A stretch of DNA of 64,000 bases from Rhynchonema sp. JSB1_4 (GCA_030248065.1 JASAMV010008909.1:53592-117591), one strand, 5' to 3'; positions 46,910 to 59,221 are shown, numbered from the stretch's first letter. Notes: generated from the letters alone by a model not told the origin. Made by a program: numbers and translations.

Positions 46910-49900
46910 TCAAGCCACCGAGTTTTCCATCAAATGTTGCGCCATCTGACAATTTCCATTGGTCATCTCTGGTCGATTACTTTCATGATGTTTCGCAGAC
47001 TCGGCCGTGTTGAGATCCTCTTCGACAATAACGTCATTGTTCTGTGAATCCGGCCGTTTTGATGGCGAACACACCTCGTCAGGGTCAGGCTGGTGCACAA
47101 GGCACTCGTCAGTGTTTGCATCATCATCATGATCACCATTATTCTCAATTTCGCCATTCACAAACACGACCTGATGTTGTTCATCGTGTTGTGGTCGTTG
47201 TTGTGCGAAACATGCCATTCCATCGCCGTGGTGCGAGATACTCTCCTGCAACAAGTAAAAAAATTAATGAGATACATAATGGTGAATAATATGATATTAT
47301 GTTCGTTGTTTTTTTTTCAAGGCTTTGAGGGGTCTCTTGTCTGGACTTTGTTTGCCTGACTGTCACGAATGTTTTTAAACAAACTTGACAAGATCGTTCT
47401 AGTCAGTTGATCAGTAATCAATATATTTTGGTTGTTTTAGTTTTACCACGTTCAGATGAAGATCCTCATAATCAGGTTCAAGTATGGTATCAGAATGTCA
47501 ACATACGGCGCGAAAGTGTCCCAAGTGCTAAAAACACGCAAGTTTGGATTTGGTTTTTTTTATTTTGTCAGAGCTCAGAGGACCCATTTTCAGCAAATTT
47601 CAGCTTAGTGGTCCCCGGGCTTTGTCTGATATTCACGAAACGGTGGAATGGAGAGTTGAGTGGAAAGTTGAGTGGCATTTATAGTGGAAAAACTTGAGTG
47701 GAAAGTTCAGTGGAAAGTTGGCGGGTGGAACGCTCGCGTTAGATTTTACCACGCAAAAACATTGGAAACGCCATATCTCCCAACCAAAAAGGGTTTGCAC
47801 AACACAATCGCGCGTGTATTATTGTTCAGCATACATGAATACATTTTGCCCACACACAAACACGCAACGTGTGCAATGTTTCAACGCTCCTGTATCCATT
47901 CCACTGAACTTTAGGCTAATGGTTTTGTCGTCAAACAAGCAATAATACATGAGCCCCAAATGAGCGCGAAAATAATACATGTGATTTGACGGCAAGATGC
48001 GACGACAGGATTTGACGACATCACTACAAGCCGAACTTTCCACTGAACTTTCCACCGAACTCTCCACTTCACCCTTTCGTGAATATCACCCTTTAAGTGG
48101 AAACTCCGGTAATCCACCTAACCGACCTTAATCACAACGAGCTGGTCGTCACTCAACGTAATCTCCGTCCTGATCTCCTCATGTATCGTGTCCATCTGCT
48201 GGTCTGAGCCGAATAATGTTTCGGTTGCCTGATTTTCAGGTACACATTGCGCGGCGTGACCATTGCTGAGGTGTTGCGCCAGACCTGTGGCAATGGGCAA
48301 AAAGTAAAATCGTTTTATAAATATCTTTTTTGTCAATGACGTCTGTTGCTCCTTCTTTTGGCTTCTGAACGCTGCTGCCAGGTATTTCAGCTTTCTTGGC
48401 CAACAAAAAAGCCCTTGTTGCAAGGAAGTACAAGGAGCTTGCAGGAACAACTCGAAACAAGTCATGTTGATGTTTACAGAAAGCGAATGAACCTCATGAA
48501 AACTCCCCACAACCCGTTCTTATTTTCTCTTCCATTTGTTTAACTCGCGAAGTGACCGTATGGTCACCGAACCTTCATCGGGAGCCGACTCTGATCGCTT
48601 GATAGCATCGTCATTCACCAAGTCATCGATAACAACAGATGTTGGTTGCGTGTTGGGCCCGTGTTTCTGATGCGTACCGTACACGTCCACGCCGCCCTTG
48701 TGCACTGCGTCGATTATAATCTGTGCGTGAAACATCAGCAGTCGATCGGGATCCGAGATATAAAACTGCTTCATCCATTCCAGAGTCAAAATAATCTCCT
48801 GGATTTACTGATGTCAGCAATATTGACCACCATAAACATACATATACTCTCACAATACTTTGGGGAGAAACTTTTCATACGCGTTGCCTGATCCGTAAAG
48901 CACACGCAGCCAGGGTTGGGCAAAAAACGTTTTTTTTTCAAAAAATCGTTTTTTTAGAAAAACGTTTTTTTTAAAAAAAAAGTTTTTTTTAAACGCCCAG
49001 ATGACCAAAATATGCCCCCAAAAAAATTGGAAAACGCTCATGTTGGGAAGAAAACGTGGTTAAATGAAGTCATTCTATGTGTTCTGAGGCAAATTAAACA
49101 GGTTTCAACCCTTTTCTAGCGAGTTGCTAAGATCCCATATCAGACCCGCATCGTGGGACCAACTTTGCCCGGGGTCATCACTGAAAGTCAAAGTCCATAT
49201 ATCGACGTATCTCGACAAAGTAAAAATTGGTCGAAAATTTTTTGAAAAAAATGGGACAAAAAATTGATTTTCCTTGATAATCAGGGTACTTTCCCTAAAA
49301 AATCAGGGAAAATCAAGGAAATTCAGGGTTTAAAAAAAATGAAAAACGACCCAGGCGTTTTTTTTTAAAAAAAACGTCGTTTTTTTAAGAAAAAACGCCG
49401 TCGTTTTTTTTTTGCCCAACCCTGCACGCAGCTCGCGCAGCCAGCTGAGTTTCGTAGCATTTCGCAATTCACTACGTTAGACTTGTGTGTTGAGTGATTG
49501 GCAGTCACGTGACCGCTGCAGCTAATACACGCATAATCAGCTTTACGGAGCAGGCAACGCGTTTGAAAAGTTTCTCCCAAAGGTGTTGTCAGAGTATGCT
49601 TCTTCCACATGGCTAATAAACAACTGTTACGCCGCCGCTGCAAGTTGCCAGTGGTGGCAACGGCAAGAGCATAAATCCTCTTCATACTGTATATCTTCCA
49701 CGATAATGTCTTACGTCGCCAAACAAGTACGGTGTAGTAACACTACGCCAACATGAGCCCGATTTCGGAGGTGGCAGATTAGTGAAACATTCACATTTGC
49801 TGATTTGGGAAATCTTAGACGTTGTAGAACACAACGTGGTGCATGAGGATTTTCTTTTTCTATTCGTTTTGCAAGCACGCCACCTCCGAAATCGGGCTCG

Positions 49901-51173
49901 TGTTGGCGTAGTTTGCCAATGCCACCGGTAACATCCGATCACCATCAGTTCGACGAACCAGTCCTTTATTTTAACTAACCCTGGCCAAATGTCCCCTTCC
50001 AGTCCTAATGAGTGCATCAACCAAAGGTGCCCACCAATAGCGCTTAGTGCACACGACTGCGAACAGTTTCTGCACTCGTTCGTGACGGGTGCGCTGAAAA
50101 AAAAATTGTCGATTTTATTTTTGTGTCACATCTTTTTAGTGCATTGTGTTATCGTTTATAGTGTGATCGTTTGTTCAGATGGTTTGTCATCATCGCTTAT
50201 TTTAGGCCACCAGAGAATGCACTTTTCAGGCAACCGAGCTATTCGTTATCACCGCGTTTACGGGAGTGGCCTGCCTTGGCATAGTGGTATCACGTTTATC
50301 GCTCATCTCATCATCCTAGATCCAAAACCACCAAGAGGCCACCCTCAGGGTCTTGTCTCGACCGGAAACACTGCCACAATGGGACAACAAACTCGGTCGC
50401 TCTCCTTGATATTGCAATAAACTTCCATATTTCTTGGGCTCAACGCGCATAGTGCCTCTTGGGGCAATGTTTTTTTCACATAAAACAGCAGTTACTCAAT
50501 TATCGTTGTTCGTGCCACTGAGCAAGTTGGCGTGCGGATTGTTCGTTTATGGTCCAAGCGTGCGAGCTTTGCCCAGTATGAAGCCTGGACATCTTGATTA
50601 GGTCACATACAAACGGATCTTTTTATAGACGCTGATGTCGATTGGTGGTTTTTTTGAACGCTAAATGGAACGCTTGTTTTCGGCGTTCCACCCTCCACGA
50701 CGAAGTTTGGTTGTTTTTTTTCTGCTATTGTTCAAACTTGCACACCAACGGAAATATACCAAAGTGAAGTCAGCAAAAAATCGTGCTTTTAAGACACAAA
50801 CGGGCGCCTCCAAGAGACAGGCCTAGCAGAATGAAACATCAGCAGCCCAATTGGGCCAGAATTTTTCAGCCGATATCATACGACGAACTGTTTGAATGAT
50901 GTTTCGGCTGTCGCCAATCGCTTGGATTCCAAAGAAAAGAAGTAAAAAAGAAAATCGAACCTGCGAGCTAACAGCCATCATCTGATTGTAATCGAGGAAA
51001 TTCCTAGCTCGAAGTTGCCAAATAATCTCGCGCGGTTCGAGATATTTCATCAATTTTGGAAAGACCCTTTCCAATTCAACCAGTAGCTGATCGTGTAGTC
51101 GCCTCTCACTGGAAGGGCTCAGAGGAGTCGGCGGAACGGGGAAGGTGGTTGTTGTTGTTGTTGTTGAGGTCAT
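46910..51173 (-). CDS. CARD-containing protein (348 aa)
   Basis: Five minus-strand exons: 51173-50961, 50093-49980, 48798-48573, 48284-48127, 47245-46910. All are GT-AG with agreeing phase; 1047 nt from ATG to TGA. After a short Met/poly-Thr/Pro leader, exons 1-2 encode a death-fold domain of CARD type: LLVELERVFPKLMKYLEP, REIIWQLRARNFLDYNQMMA, then ERVQKLFAVVCTKRYWWAPL and VDALIRTGRGHLAR. This fits the CARD helix pattern (L-x-P-x-x-V-x-x-L-x-x-x-x-x-L then R-x-x-V-x-x-L to F/W-x-x-L-x-x-A-L-x-x-x-G-x-x-x-L). The C-terminal two thirds contain EIILTLEWMKQFYISDPDRL, an Asp/Glu-rich stretch and many Gln/His/Asn; no caspase, NB-ARC or helicase motif is visible. It is probably an adaptor in a CARD-mediated apoptosis or immune pathway (inference). 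Introns 1 and 2 hold an exon relic and nested transposons. Confidence 0.8.
47912..48028. mobile_element. Small MITE-like repeat, copy 2 of 2
   Basis: Matches 5221-5330: taggctaatggttttgtcgt, aataatacatgagccccaaa and gtgatttgacg...gatttgacgaca. It is in the last intron of the CARD gene. Confidence 0.65.
48846..49599. mobile_element. Foldback MITE split by a hAT-like insertion
   Basis: The outer arms (acaatactttggggagaaac then ttttcatacgcgttgcctga; gcaacgcgtttgaaaagttt then ctcccaaaggtgttgtcag) match the intact copy at 52847-53082. The hAT-like element at 48911-49424 plus one copy of its duplication interrupts it. Confidence 0.85.
48911..49424. mobile_element. hAT-like non-autonomous element with 8-bp target duplication
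   Basis: Starts CAGGGTTGGGCAAAAAACG and ends with the inverse (ttttttgcccaaccctg). It is flanked exactly by CACGCAGC on both sides (48903-48910 and 49425-49432). A/T homopolymers lie inside both ends and no transposase frame is present. The target was the foldback MITE around it. Confidence 0.92.
49734..49918. mobile_element. MITE family 1, copy e (best-preserved ends)
   Basis: CTACGCCAACATGAGCCCGA...TTCGGAGGTGGC at the left and GCCACCTCCGAAATCGGGCT...GTTGGCGTAG at the right. It lies in intron 2 of the CARD gene, about 60 bp from exon 2. Confidence 0.9.
50838..50909 (-). pseudogene. Possible degenerate duplicate of the second CARD half-exon
   Basis: Inside intron 1 of the CARD gene, 40-50 bp after the exon 1 donor. 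The frame reads SRNIIQTVRRMISAEKFWPN, then WAAD before a gt. The W/F and hydrophobic spacing resembles exon 2 (ERVQKLFAVVCTKRYWWAPL, then VDA). The available AG sites are out of phase with exon 1, so it cannot replace exon 2 as read. The likeness is weak. Confidence 0.3.
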
Positions 51174-52346
51174 TTTTTTAATTGAAAATTGGAATTATTT
51201 TTATGGATACTGAAAAACCAGTTAAATAACATTAAAAAGCCATGTTGCAAACCTTGTTTTATTGTCAACAAAACCTAATCCTGCATATACGCTCTGGGTG
51301 AAACGCGGCATTCTTGTTGACCGCAAAGATTTCTGGTGGCAAAGTTTTGACGGCAGAATGTTCAACAATGCAAACAAATTATTATGCTTAAAAGCGTTCG
51401 CACGCGCATGGTTCCTGCCATCAAGGGCACATACAGCACTCGAAAATTGAGAAAAGTGGATGTTTTTGTTTTCACCTGTGACGAAGTGAACAAAGCTAAA
51501 AACACGAAACTCAAGACACAACAAAGGCAAGGGAAATGAACAGACAACCGAAGAAAGTTCTTCGGATCTAAAATGGAAAAATTGGAAGAACAAGCGGCCA
51601 GTGTGTTCCAAAAGTATGGCGATCTGCTCAACACCCCATTTTGAAAAATGCCCCAATATCCAGGATGATGCATAATTCAGACAAACCGCCGCTAAAAATG
51701 GAAAGTTTGCTGTTTGTTGGTGCCCCATTGTTTTGTGGTTTGTCCTCTTTGGTTTCAAAACTCACGCGATATCAAAGAAGAGCGGTACGCGCACAAAGAA
51801 AGATCACATTAGCAATGTACCGCAATGGCACACTGTATGAAAAAACCGCATATTTTCACGTTTAGACCCCTTCGAAATTGTGGGTTGCTGACTTTGAAAC
51901 TAGCAGCGAAGCCGCATTGAGCAAGTCACGAAATGCGAGCCTGATAAGACACCTGAGTAGGCTAGCGATTGTGACTCTTGTTCCTGAGAACGTGCGAAAA
52001 AAATTGAAACGGCTCAAATGAGAAAACTCCAGGTGCACAAGCCAAGCAGAGGTTTTATCTGTTCCTTGTCTGTGCTGCAGCACAAGCGCAAGGAACTGCG
52101 CTCACGTTTTATGACCACAGCAAAAATGAATCGGATACTCGGTCCAGTTTGGATACAAACATAAGGATACCGCACACAAGCATGAAAGCAGCAGCAGATA
52201 AAAAATTCATAAAGTCCACAAGTCCACTTTCGCTAATTTTTAGGCCCGATATCGCGAAGTCCGGAATATTATGTACTGTAGCGGTCCCGGTGACAGGCCT
52301 ATTCTTACAATGTACTGTACGTAGGCCTTTTGAGCTGCACCCAAGC
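51174..52346. other. Upstream flank of the CARD gene, no further gene recognised
   Basis: A 178-codon minus frame (51758-51222) is open but hydrophobic, lacks known motifs and faces purine-rich DNA; it is not called as a gene. The CARD gene promoter should lie at the left of this stretch. Confidence 0.45.
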
Positions 52347-52349
52347 TGG

Positions 52350-52632
52350 CAGGCAATCCGCCAGGTCATGGCACTCGCACACACAGGTTGCAGGCCACAT
52401 TACTGCCATCAATGAATGCAAGCATTCTCTGCAGTCATGAGTTGAAACATCCCCAAATTCTGCAACGGTGCAGAAAAGTGTTATGTCAAGCAGCAAATGA
52501 AAACCGGATAAATTAAAAAGCGGTTATCAAAGCATGACACTTGCTCAAACTGTATACTTTGTTTAGAAAATGGCGTGTGCTGCTGCGTGCGCTGTGTGTA
52601 TAAAAAGTGTCATGAGCAGATGGATTGCCCAT
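52350..52632. mobile_element. 300-bp element with TATAGGCAATCC ends, copy 2 of 2
   Basis: An inverted, diverged copy of 44010-44300: aggcaatccgccaggtcatg at the left, agtgtcatgagcagatggat then tgcc at the right, and the shared interior gaatgcaagcattctctgca. Confidence 0.7.
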
Positions 52633-52846
52633 ACCAGATATCGAATTCGGGAACGAATGTGGATCAGAGCACGAGCCGTTGGCACAGCAGAAGCCGAACA
52701 AAGGCGTGGATGCCAGATTCCACCGTAATTCTACTGGACCTTATTCGGGAACTAGGCCAAAAATAGTGAGAAATAGTTTTTACCTTTAATGTACGTACCT
52801 CTGCATTTGTTGCAGCTGCTGTGCTTTTCTATATTTTTTTAGAAGT

Positions 52847-53082
52847 ATACTCTGCTGACAATACTTTTGGGAGAAACTTTTCAAGCGTGTTGCCTGATCA
52901 GTAAAGCGCACGCAACTGGCGCAGCCAGCTGAGTTTCGTAGCATTTCGCAATTCACTACGTTAGACGTGTGTGTTGAGTGGCTGGCAGTCACGTGACCGC
53001 TGCAGCTAACACACGCATAATGCGCTTTATGGATTAGGCAACGCGTTTGAAAAGTTTCTCCCAAAAGTATTGTCAGAATATA
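52847..53082. mobile_element. Intact foldback MITE, twin of the split element at 48846-49599
   Basis: tgctgacaatacttttggga then gaaacttttcaagcgtgttg at the left pairs with caacgcgtttgaaaagtttc and tcccaaaagtattgtcag at the right. It reads continuously (gtaaagcgcacgcaactggc) where the other copy is interrupted. Confidence 0.85.
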
Positions 53083-53192
53083 CGGATTGGTATACCACTT
53101 ATGTACTGTAGGTGTATAACTGGTGCTCTCTTACAGGATAAGCAATAATGTAGTAAACAAAGAAGACCCCAAAAGCGCAGTACCGTATTCAC

Positions 53193-53609
53193 ATGCCATT
53201 GCATATTTGCCCACACGGAGCTCCTCAGATCGAATACCAATTTTATGGAACAAAGAAACGAATTGATATGATTATACACACGCGATTACGCAACAACCAG
53301 CTCCCAAGGGAGATTATTGCCAAATGGGATAAGCCTCCATGTTCGGGACAAGAAAATCTGATAGTGCACAAGGTCATCTTCAGTGCGAACGGCCTAAAAT
53401 ATCCAAAAAGCGGGGCAAAACCACAAAACTACAGAAAAAGTATACGTACTGTACATTACAGTATATATGTACCAGTGTATGCCCAACTCATCAAGTGCAA
53501 TCCTCCAGAAAAAGCCAACCTCAAACCGGAACCAAAAACAGTGCACCAATTGAGGTTGGTTTTTTCTTCCAGCGAAGAGCAAAAATTGGGAAACCAAGTC
53601 ATGCGATAA
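53193..53609 (+). CDS. 138-codon open frame, unidentified
   Basis: ATG to stop without interruption; the peptide starts MPLHICPHGAPQIEYQFYG and contains RLRNNQLPREIIAKWDKPPC. No domain recognised and no supporting splice or promoter signals. It may be a decayed exon or chance. Confidence 0.15.
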   Translation: MPLHICPHGAPQIEYQFYGTKKRIDMIIHTRLRNNQLPREIIAKWDKPPCSGQENLIVHKVIFSANGLKYPKSGAKPQNYRKSIRTVHYSIYVPVYAQLIKCNPPEKANLKPEPKTVHQLRLVFSSSEEQKLGNQVMR

Positions 53610-54180
53610 GGACCCCCAGACCATACGCTTTAGGACAAACAGTTTCGTCGTTCTATGTGGTATATAGTCGAAGCTGGTAACAGTTGCAAAAATGGCAAAC
53701 GAATTTTGAAGTACCACCGCAGCATTAGGATAACCGGACCCCTGAAAAACGACACCGTCCTCTCAGAGGCCAGTACTTCCTTTCGATAACCTTCTGCACT
53801 AATTAAGTGCCTGCTCTGACACCTTTCCCTCGTCATTGGTCTTTGGTGACTTTTGAACTCCACTAGGCTCCGAGGCACGACTTTTGGTTTTTGGTCGCAG
53901 GCTTGGTTTCACCATGGAATAACCCAACTTGCAAGAGTGGCCATATGTACTTGAGCAGGATAGAATGTGCTCGAAAACAGTGCTAAGCCAACGGGCTCTG
54001 GCAGTACATAGTATATGTACAGCGACACAATGAATAATTTAACAAGTTCCGCAAACTTTACCATCTGCCCCCCGTTTGTCTGCGCGCTAGGGCGAAATTG
54101 GCCTTCTGCTTCACTGAGTAAGAAAAAGGAACTGGGATGTTCTGTGAAGCTAAAATTCCAATGTTATGCATATGTTTCGT

Positions 54181-54371
54181 GTAAAGGCAAACTATGCCAA
54201 CACGCAAGCCCCCGATTTCGGAGGTGGCGTGCTTGCAAAACGAATAGAAAAAGAAAATCCTCATGCGCCACGTTGTGTTCTGCAACGTCTAAGATTTCCC
54301 AAAATCAGCAAATGTGAATGTTTCACTAATCTGCCGCCTCCGAAAGCGGGCTCATGTTGGCGTAGTGTTAC
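54181..54371. mobile_element. MITE family 1, copy f (opposite orientation)
   Basis: Left ggcaaactatgccaacacgc then cccgatttcggaggtggc, right gccgcctccgaaagcgggct then catgttggcgtag. The interior is inverted relative to copies a-e. Confidence 0.8.
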
Positions 54372-54664
54372 TATACACGTGTCTTGTGCCCAATATACGT
54401 CTACGTACATAAATTAGGCTTCGGCTTAGGCTTCTTAGACTCGACCGCGCCGCCAGGAACGGGCAGTTCCTATATTTTCTGCAGGGACGAGAAATCGGTT
54501 TAGAAATTGTCGATCACTATGAAGAAAATCTCGCTTATTGAAAGATCAGGAAACAAAAAAGCGTTCTGGAACATTAACTTCGCATGCAAGACATAATGTA
54601 TGTAATGATTGGTTTCACAATAAAAACAGTCGACAGCACTAAAGCATTTAACGAGGCCTGGAAG

Positions 54665-55449
54665 CAGGGTTGGATTAAAAAAAAAAGTAAAAATTTTTTT
54701 GTAAAAAAAAATTTTTTTTTTAAAAAAAAAAGTTGGCCACTTTTTTTATTTTAAAATTTTAAAAAGTAAGTCCACTTTTTTATTATTTTTCCCCTTTTTT
54801 TCGTTATTTTCTCACTTTTTTAAGGTAAAAATGTATGTTTTCATGCGTTTTATTGCTCATCATTCTCAAAAAATCGCCTGCGGCGCTTATATTTCAGTTT
54901 AAAATGGCGTTGTAATGGACTCATACAGTTCCCAGACATCCCAACAATCGCTGCACGTATAATATAGGACACCCCATACCGTATACTGTGCAGTTATTGA
55001 GCTATCGACGTAAGCTATCGACAGACTCCACTTTGCTCGCCTATTTGCAGTTGTGTGGATTTGTCATTTGTTAATTGCTTTTGTCACACAACATGAGTGT
55101 GGTGTAACTCTTTATCTCTCTTCAAATTTATCCCCAAATTCACAAACAGAAGGTTGGTCTTCCCTTTGTCATATATGCCCACAGAGTTACCTTCGGGCGG
55201 GTTCTCAAATTATGACCAAATGGGCTAGATCGCAGGTGATCGACATAAACATGCAAGTCAGTGGAGAAGTTCTCTTTAGTGTCCCTCAAAACATACCTAA
55301 GTAACATGATTTCAGAAATTTCATTTTTCTAGAAACCAATTTTTTGGGGGTCCGGAATAAAAAAAAGTGATTTTTAAAAAAAAATTTTAAAAAGTTTTTT
55401 TTTTAAAAAAAAAAGTTCGATAATAAAAAAATTTTTTAATCCAACCCTG
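54665..55449. mobile_element. hAT-like non-autonomous element with 8-bp target duplication
   Basis: Starts CAGGGTTGGATTAAAAAAAA and ends with aatccaaccctg. The exact duplication CCTGGAAG flanks it (54657-54664 and 55450-55457). A/T homopolymers lie at both ends and the interior contains cgcctgcggcgc as in 37912-38627. No transposase is encoded. Confidence 0.9.
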
Positions 55450-55457
55450 CCTGGAAG

Positions 55458-58400
55458 TACAGTTCTGACCTTTGAGGGGAAGTACACTATACTGTACATA
55501 GGTATTGGTAAGTAACGTGCATAACTCGCTGTTGTTTTTGGAAAAGTAAACTGAAATAAAGTTACCACACATTTTGAAAGATAATCCTTCACGGATTAAA
55601 CTTCACACAGATGTTGTACCAAGAATGCCGTAAAGTATAATACCATTATGTCACGCAAAGCGACACACTGGCTCGCAAGTTCTGAAATTACGCGAAAAAT
55701 GTGCAGCAAGACTAGACATGCGTGTGCAATATAGCCAAAGAATCAGCGCTAACTCAAAAAAAGCTGAGACATACATAATAGCAGCAAAGCAAGGAACATC
55801 TGAGCTGAGACAATATTCATTGTTCAGAACAAACCGTGGACAATTTTTTTCGCAAGTTTACGCAGAATCAAAATTTTCGGCGGTGATGTCAGAAATTTTC
55901 GGCCATGTGGTTTCAGTTTCACCGGAATAATATAACACAAACATTACAACGTGGTGTCGTAATACTATGATGGGACTAGTGCCACAGAATGTCAGAAATT
56001 CGGGGGTACTAGTCAAGCTGAGGCACGCAGGCAAGACACACTTGGAGTGTGGTAGTGACTGTTGCTCCCCTCAGGCTAACAACAAAGCTAAGGCTTGCAC
56101 AAGCACATTACTAGACTCATAGTAGGCCCCTCACTAAGGCTCAGGCCTGAAACAGCAGCGAGAAATTTGAGTTGCGGTGCACAGAGGAGGTCACCAAACA
56201 ACCCAGTACCCGAAGGCAAACATGAAAGCAGAAATCCAGATGTGTCACATAAGAGAATTATGTTGTGGATGAAAATGATACACCCAGGATATTTGTGCGC
56301 TGCGTGCGTTTGAAATAAGAAATTTGCCCGACAGAGAGTGCTTGTAGTCACAGCACAAATATATTCTGAAATATTTTGGATGAGAAAGATGCCTTATCAT
56401 CATGCGCGCGCATCAATAAAATCTTTACAATCATTTCAAGGTCGACAATTTATAGTCACAGCAATTCTGGACATGTTTTCCTTTCATATTCAGGAACTGC
56501 ATTATATTCATTATTATATAGTTTTAAGTTGTGTGATATTGTGCCGAATAAAACTGCAGGGCTCAGTAGCTGATGTGCCTTGCAGCGGGAATTATCCACA
56601 CAGCAAATTTTCAGCAAATAAATAGATCAATAGGTTTTCAATGACAAACAATTGTAAAGGGCTGGCAGGTATTCGGAAAAATGAAAAGCTCTAAAAGAAA
56701 TTTTTGCAGGAGACACCGCCATTTTCCAGTTTATTGTTTTCAATGGAAGAATAAAGATGGTATGAATAAAAAATTATTTAAAAAAATATTAAGAAATTCA
56801 AAACAAATATAATGCTGCTGGCGAATTGGTTTTTGTGCACTTTTGACCGCAAGACATGCAGAGCCAGCGAGGACCACACTGACAAACCAGCTGGCATTAT
56901 CAGCGAACACACACTGGATGTAAACAAGAAGCGAAAGAGTCTGTTTCCAAATTGGTTCACCAGAAAAAGTTGCACACCCGGAAGGTTCCCAATAAGCTGC
57001 GCAAATACTAGCGGTTGGAGAACAAAGGTTTAAGCTGGTCAAAATTAGTGCATAATCAGATATCCTAAACACGAATTTGCCCTAAATTGATATAAAAAAG
57101 GACCGATTTAGGCTTAAACACGGACGTCACCGAAGAAACTCCTCTACTTCCTGCATCACTGGCTGGTGTTTCATGAGTCCACTTGGCGGCAAAGCAGAGC
57201 ATTATACTTTTTCTGTGTCGAAATGTATTCGTCTTTAGTACAGCCGATCCTCTTTACAGTGAATTGAAGGGAACCCGACGTTTTCGGTCACCAGAAAGCA
57301 TTCACACTGTATGTAGGTTGGTTGAGAGCCCATAATAAAAGGGTCCAAAATTTTTTCAAAAATATTTGTTGCTATATGGAAGGTGACAATAAAGAGCGCA
57401 GACTGTATAAACAACATTCTCAGAGAACAGAGTTCTTTAACGATCAAACCTCACGCGAGGACTTCATTATAGCTGGAGCTTTTGAAGTTACACAGCACCA
57501 CTTCGCATGGGTCTGACTGTCTGAAGATGTCACGCATGAAGTAGATAAAAGTACTGTGGGGTCTAGTATGGTTTTTTCCTGGCGTCTCATTGACAAGGTA
57601 CAGAGTGTGGTGTACTCTCCACGATGTGATGGATGACACAGCCTATATAATATTTTGTCGTTGATATCCTCATCACTGTGTTGTACAGAGAATATTCTTC
57701 GTAGTCGGCGTGGGTGATGATCATTACGTCATTACTAAAAGTTGCGAAGACTGTTTAACAGACTGAAGTTCATGTTTACAGGGTGACACAACAAAGATGG
57801 ACACATCTTTTTTTATGAGGCTAGGTGTTGGCGTTCGTTATGCTCAAGGAGATGTATTGTGCCGTGTATTCGAATTTTCGTGAGTTTCGTGTATTAACGA
57901 AGTAGTGCTTTGAAAGACACAAGAACTACAAGACTCACTACTGTTTTGTGTGGTGCGTCAACTAATCTACAGACAAAGAGCAAGCTATGCATTTGCAAGG
58001 AAGCTAAACCGCAGGTCACCTGGATCAAATCACAGGTATAGCATATCCGTTAATGGAAATGAGCAAACGAAGTTCCTCACAAGAAATACCAGATAAACAC
58101 AGATATCGAACTGGGTATACAACACGTCTCATACGGTCTGAACCCGCGACCGAAATCCAGCCTCCTCAAAGAAAGGTTTCCACTTTTGTTGTGATGTGAG
58201 CCCGTAAATTAAGAGCAAGTCAAATTGCATTCGACTGAAACTTCTGGTTCCACCCTCGTTTCCGTGGTCCAATGGTGAAACCCAGCCCTGAACCGTCCCA
58301 CATGCTGAAATCTTCGGAGATTATTATGGCTGCGAGAAACACTTGAGATGGCCATCGGGGTCAGTGTAATCGACATGCAGATGTTTCACAAAACAACAAC

Positions 58401-58762
58401 ACCACATGAGTTACTCAACAGTGAGGGTGAAACATCTGACAACAGGTATGTATGTGCAATATACAGTAGGTGAGAAGAAATTTGAGCCTCTGAACCGACT
58501 TCCAAACGTTGATTCGAGCTGTGAATGATTCGAAATACAACAACCAAAAGCAAAGGCAGGGAAAGAAGAAAACGAAAAAAAAGTATTAGGTATAGTGTTT
58601 CATTTTATTCTCGGTCCACACAAAGCACAAAGTATACAGCAAAGGTTTCATCGAAACAGCAGCCATCATTATAACAGGCAGTTTCCGAGCCACGTTGTCA
58701 ACCTGTTGGTTATCATGCACGACGATGACTGCTATGTTTTCAAGGCAATGAAACATTTTCTG
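55458..58762. other. Gene-free or unrecognised stretch
   Basis: Several short open frames exist. The most coding-like on the minus strand is near 57639-57451 (IYFMRDIFRQSDPCEVVLCN), but I cannot link it to other exons or a family. No repeats with clear ends were found here. Confidence 0.4.
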
Positions 58763-59060
58763 TAAAGGCAGTCTACGGGAGGTTGTCACTCAGCCCCCGA
58801 ATACCGTAACCCACCGCAAGCGAGATCGTTGCGAGAACCTTGCTGATCGCTGCTTATCGACACGTGTATTAGCGGCAGCAAGCTGGAAATTATCATCGTG
58901 CGCGTCGATCACCAAAACTTGGAAATGTTGGTTGGTGTTGGCGCTAACACGCAAAACATAGATAAAAACAAAATGGTCTCGACACGATCCTTGCAGATCA
59001 AAATTACGGTGGGTTACGGTATTCGGGGGCTGAGTGACAACCTCCCGTAGACTGCCTTTA
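58763..59060. mobile_element. 300-bp TIR element with TA-flanked ends
   Basis: AAGGCAGTCTACGGGAGGTT then gtcactcagcccccgaatac and cgtaacccaccg at the left is repeated exactly, inverted, at the right (59005-59060). TA borders both ends. The interior of about 185 bp does not pair. Confidence 0.85.
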
Positions 59061-59221
59061 TGTTGCTGCTAGGCTATGATAAAACGGAAAGACAATACAT
59101 AGACGCGCCTTAGAAAAGAGTACAAAAGCTCAACGGAGTGACAAATGCGGGCTCGCGTTATCAGAGTTGACCATGCAGAAACCATGACATTCGATAAACT
59201 TTGCGGTAGTACCGTAATATG

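Noticed and set aside
50985..51173. Poly-Thr leader of the CARD gene as a microsatellite artefact
   Set aside because: The ATG, the Thr run and the CARD lie in one uninterrupted frame with a good downstream donor, so the run is kept as part of the coding exon.
51222..51758. 178-codon minus-strand open frame
   Set aside because: No recognisable domain, biased Phe/Leu/Ser content opposite purine-rich DNA, and no splice partner; probably chance.
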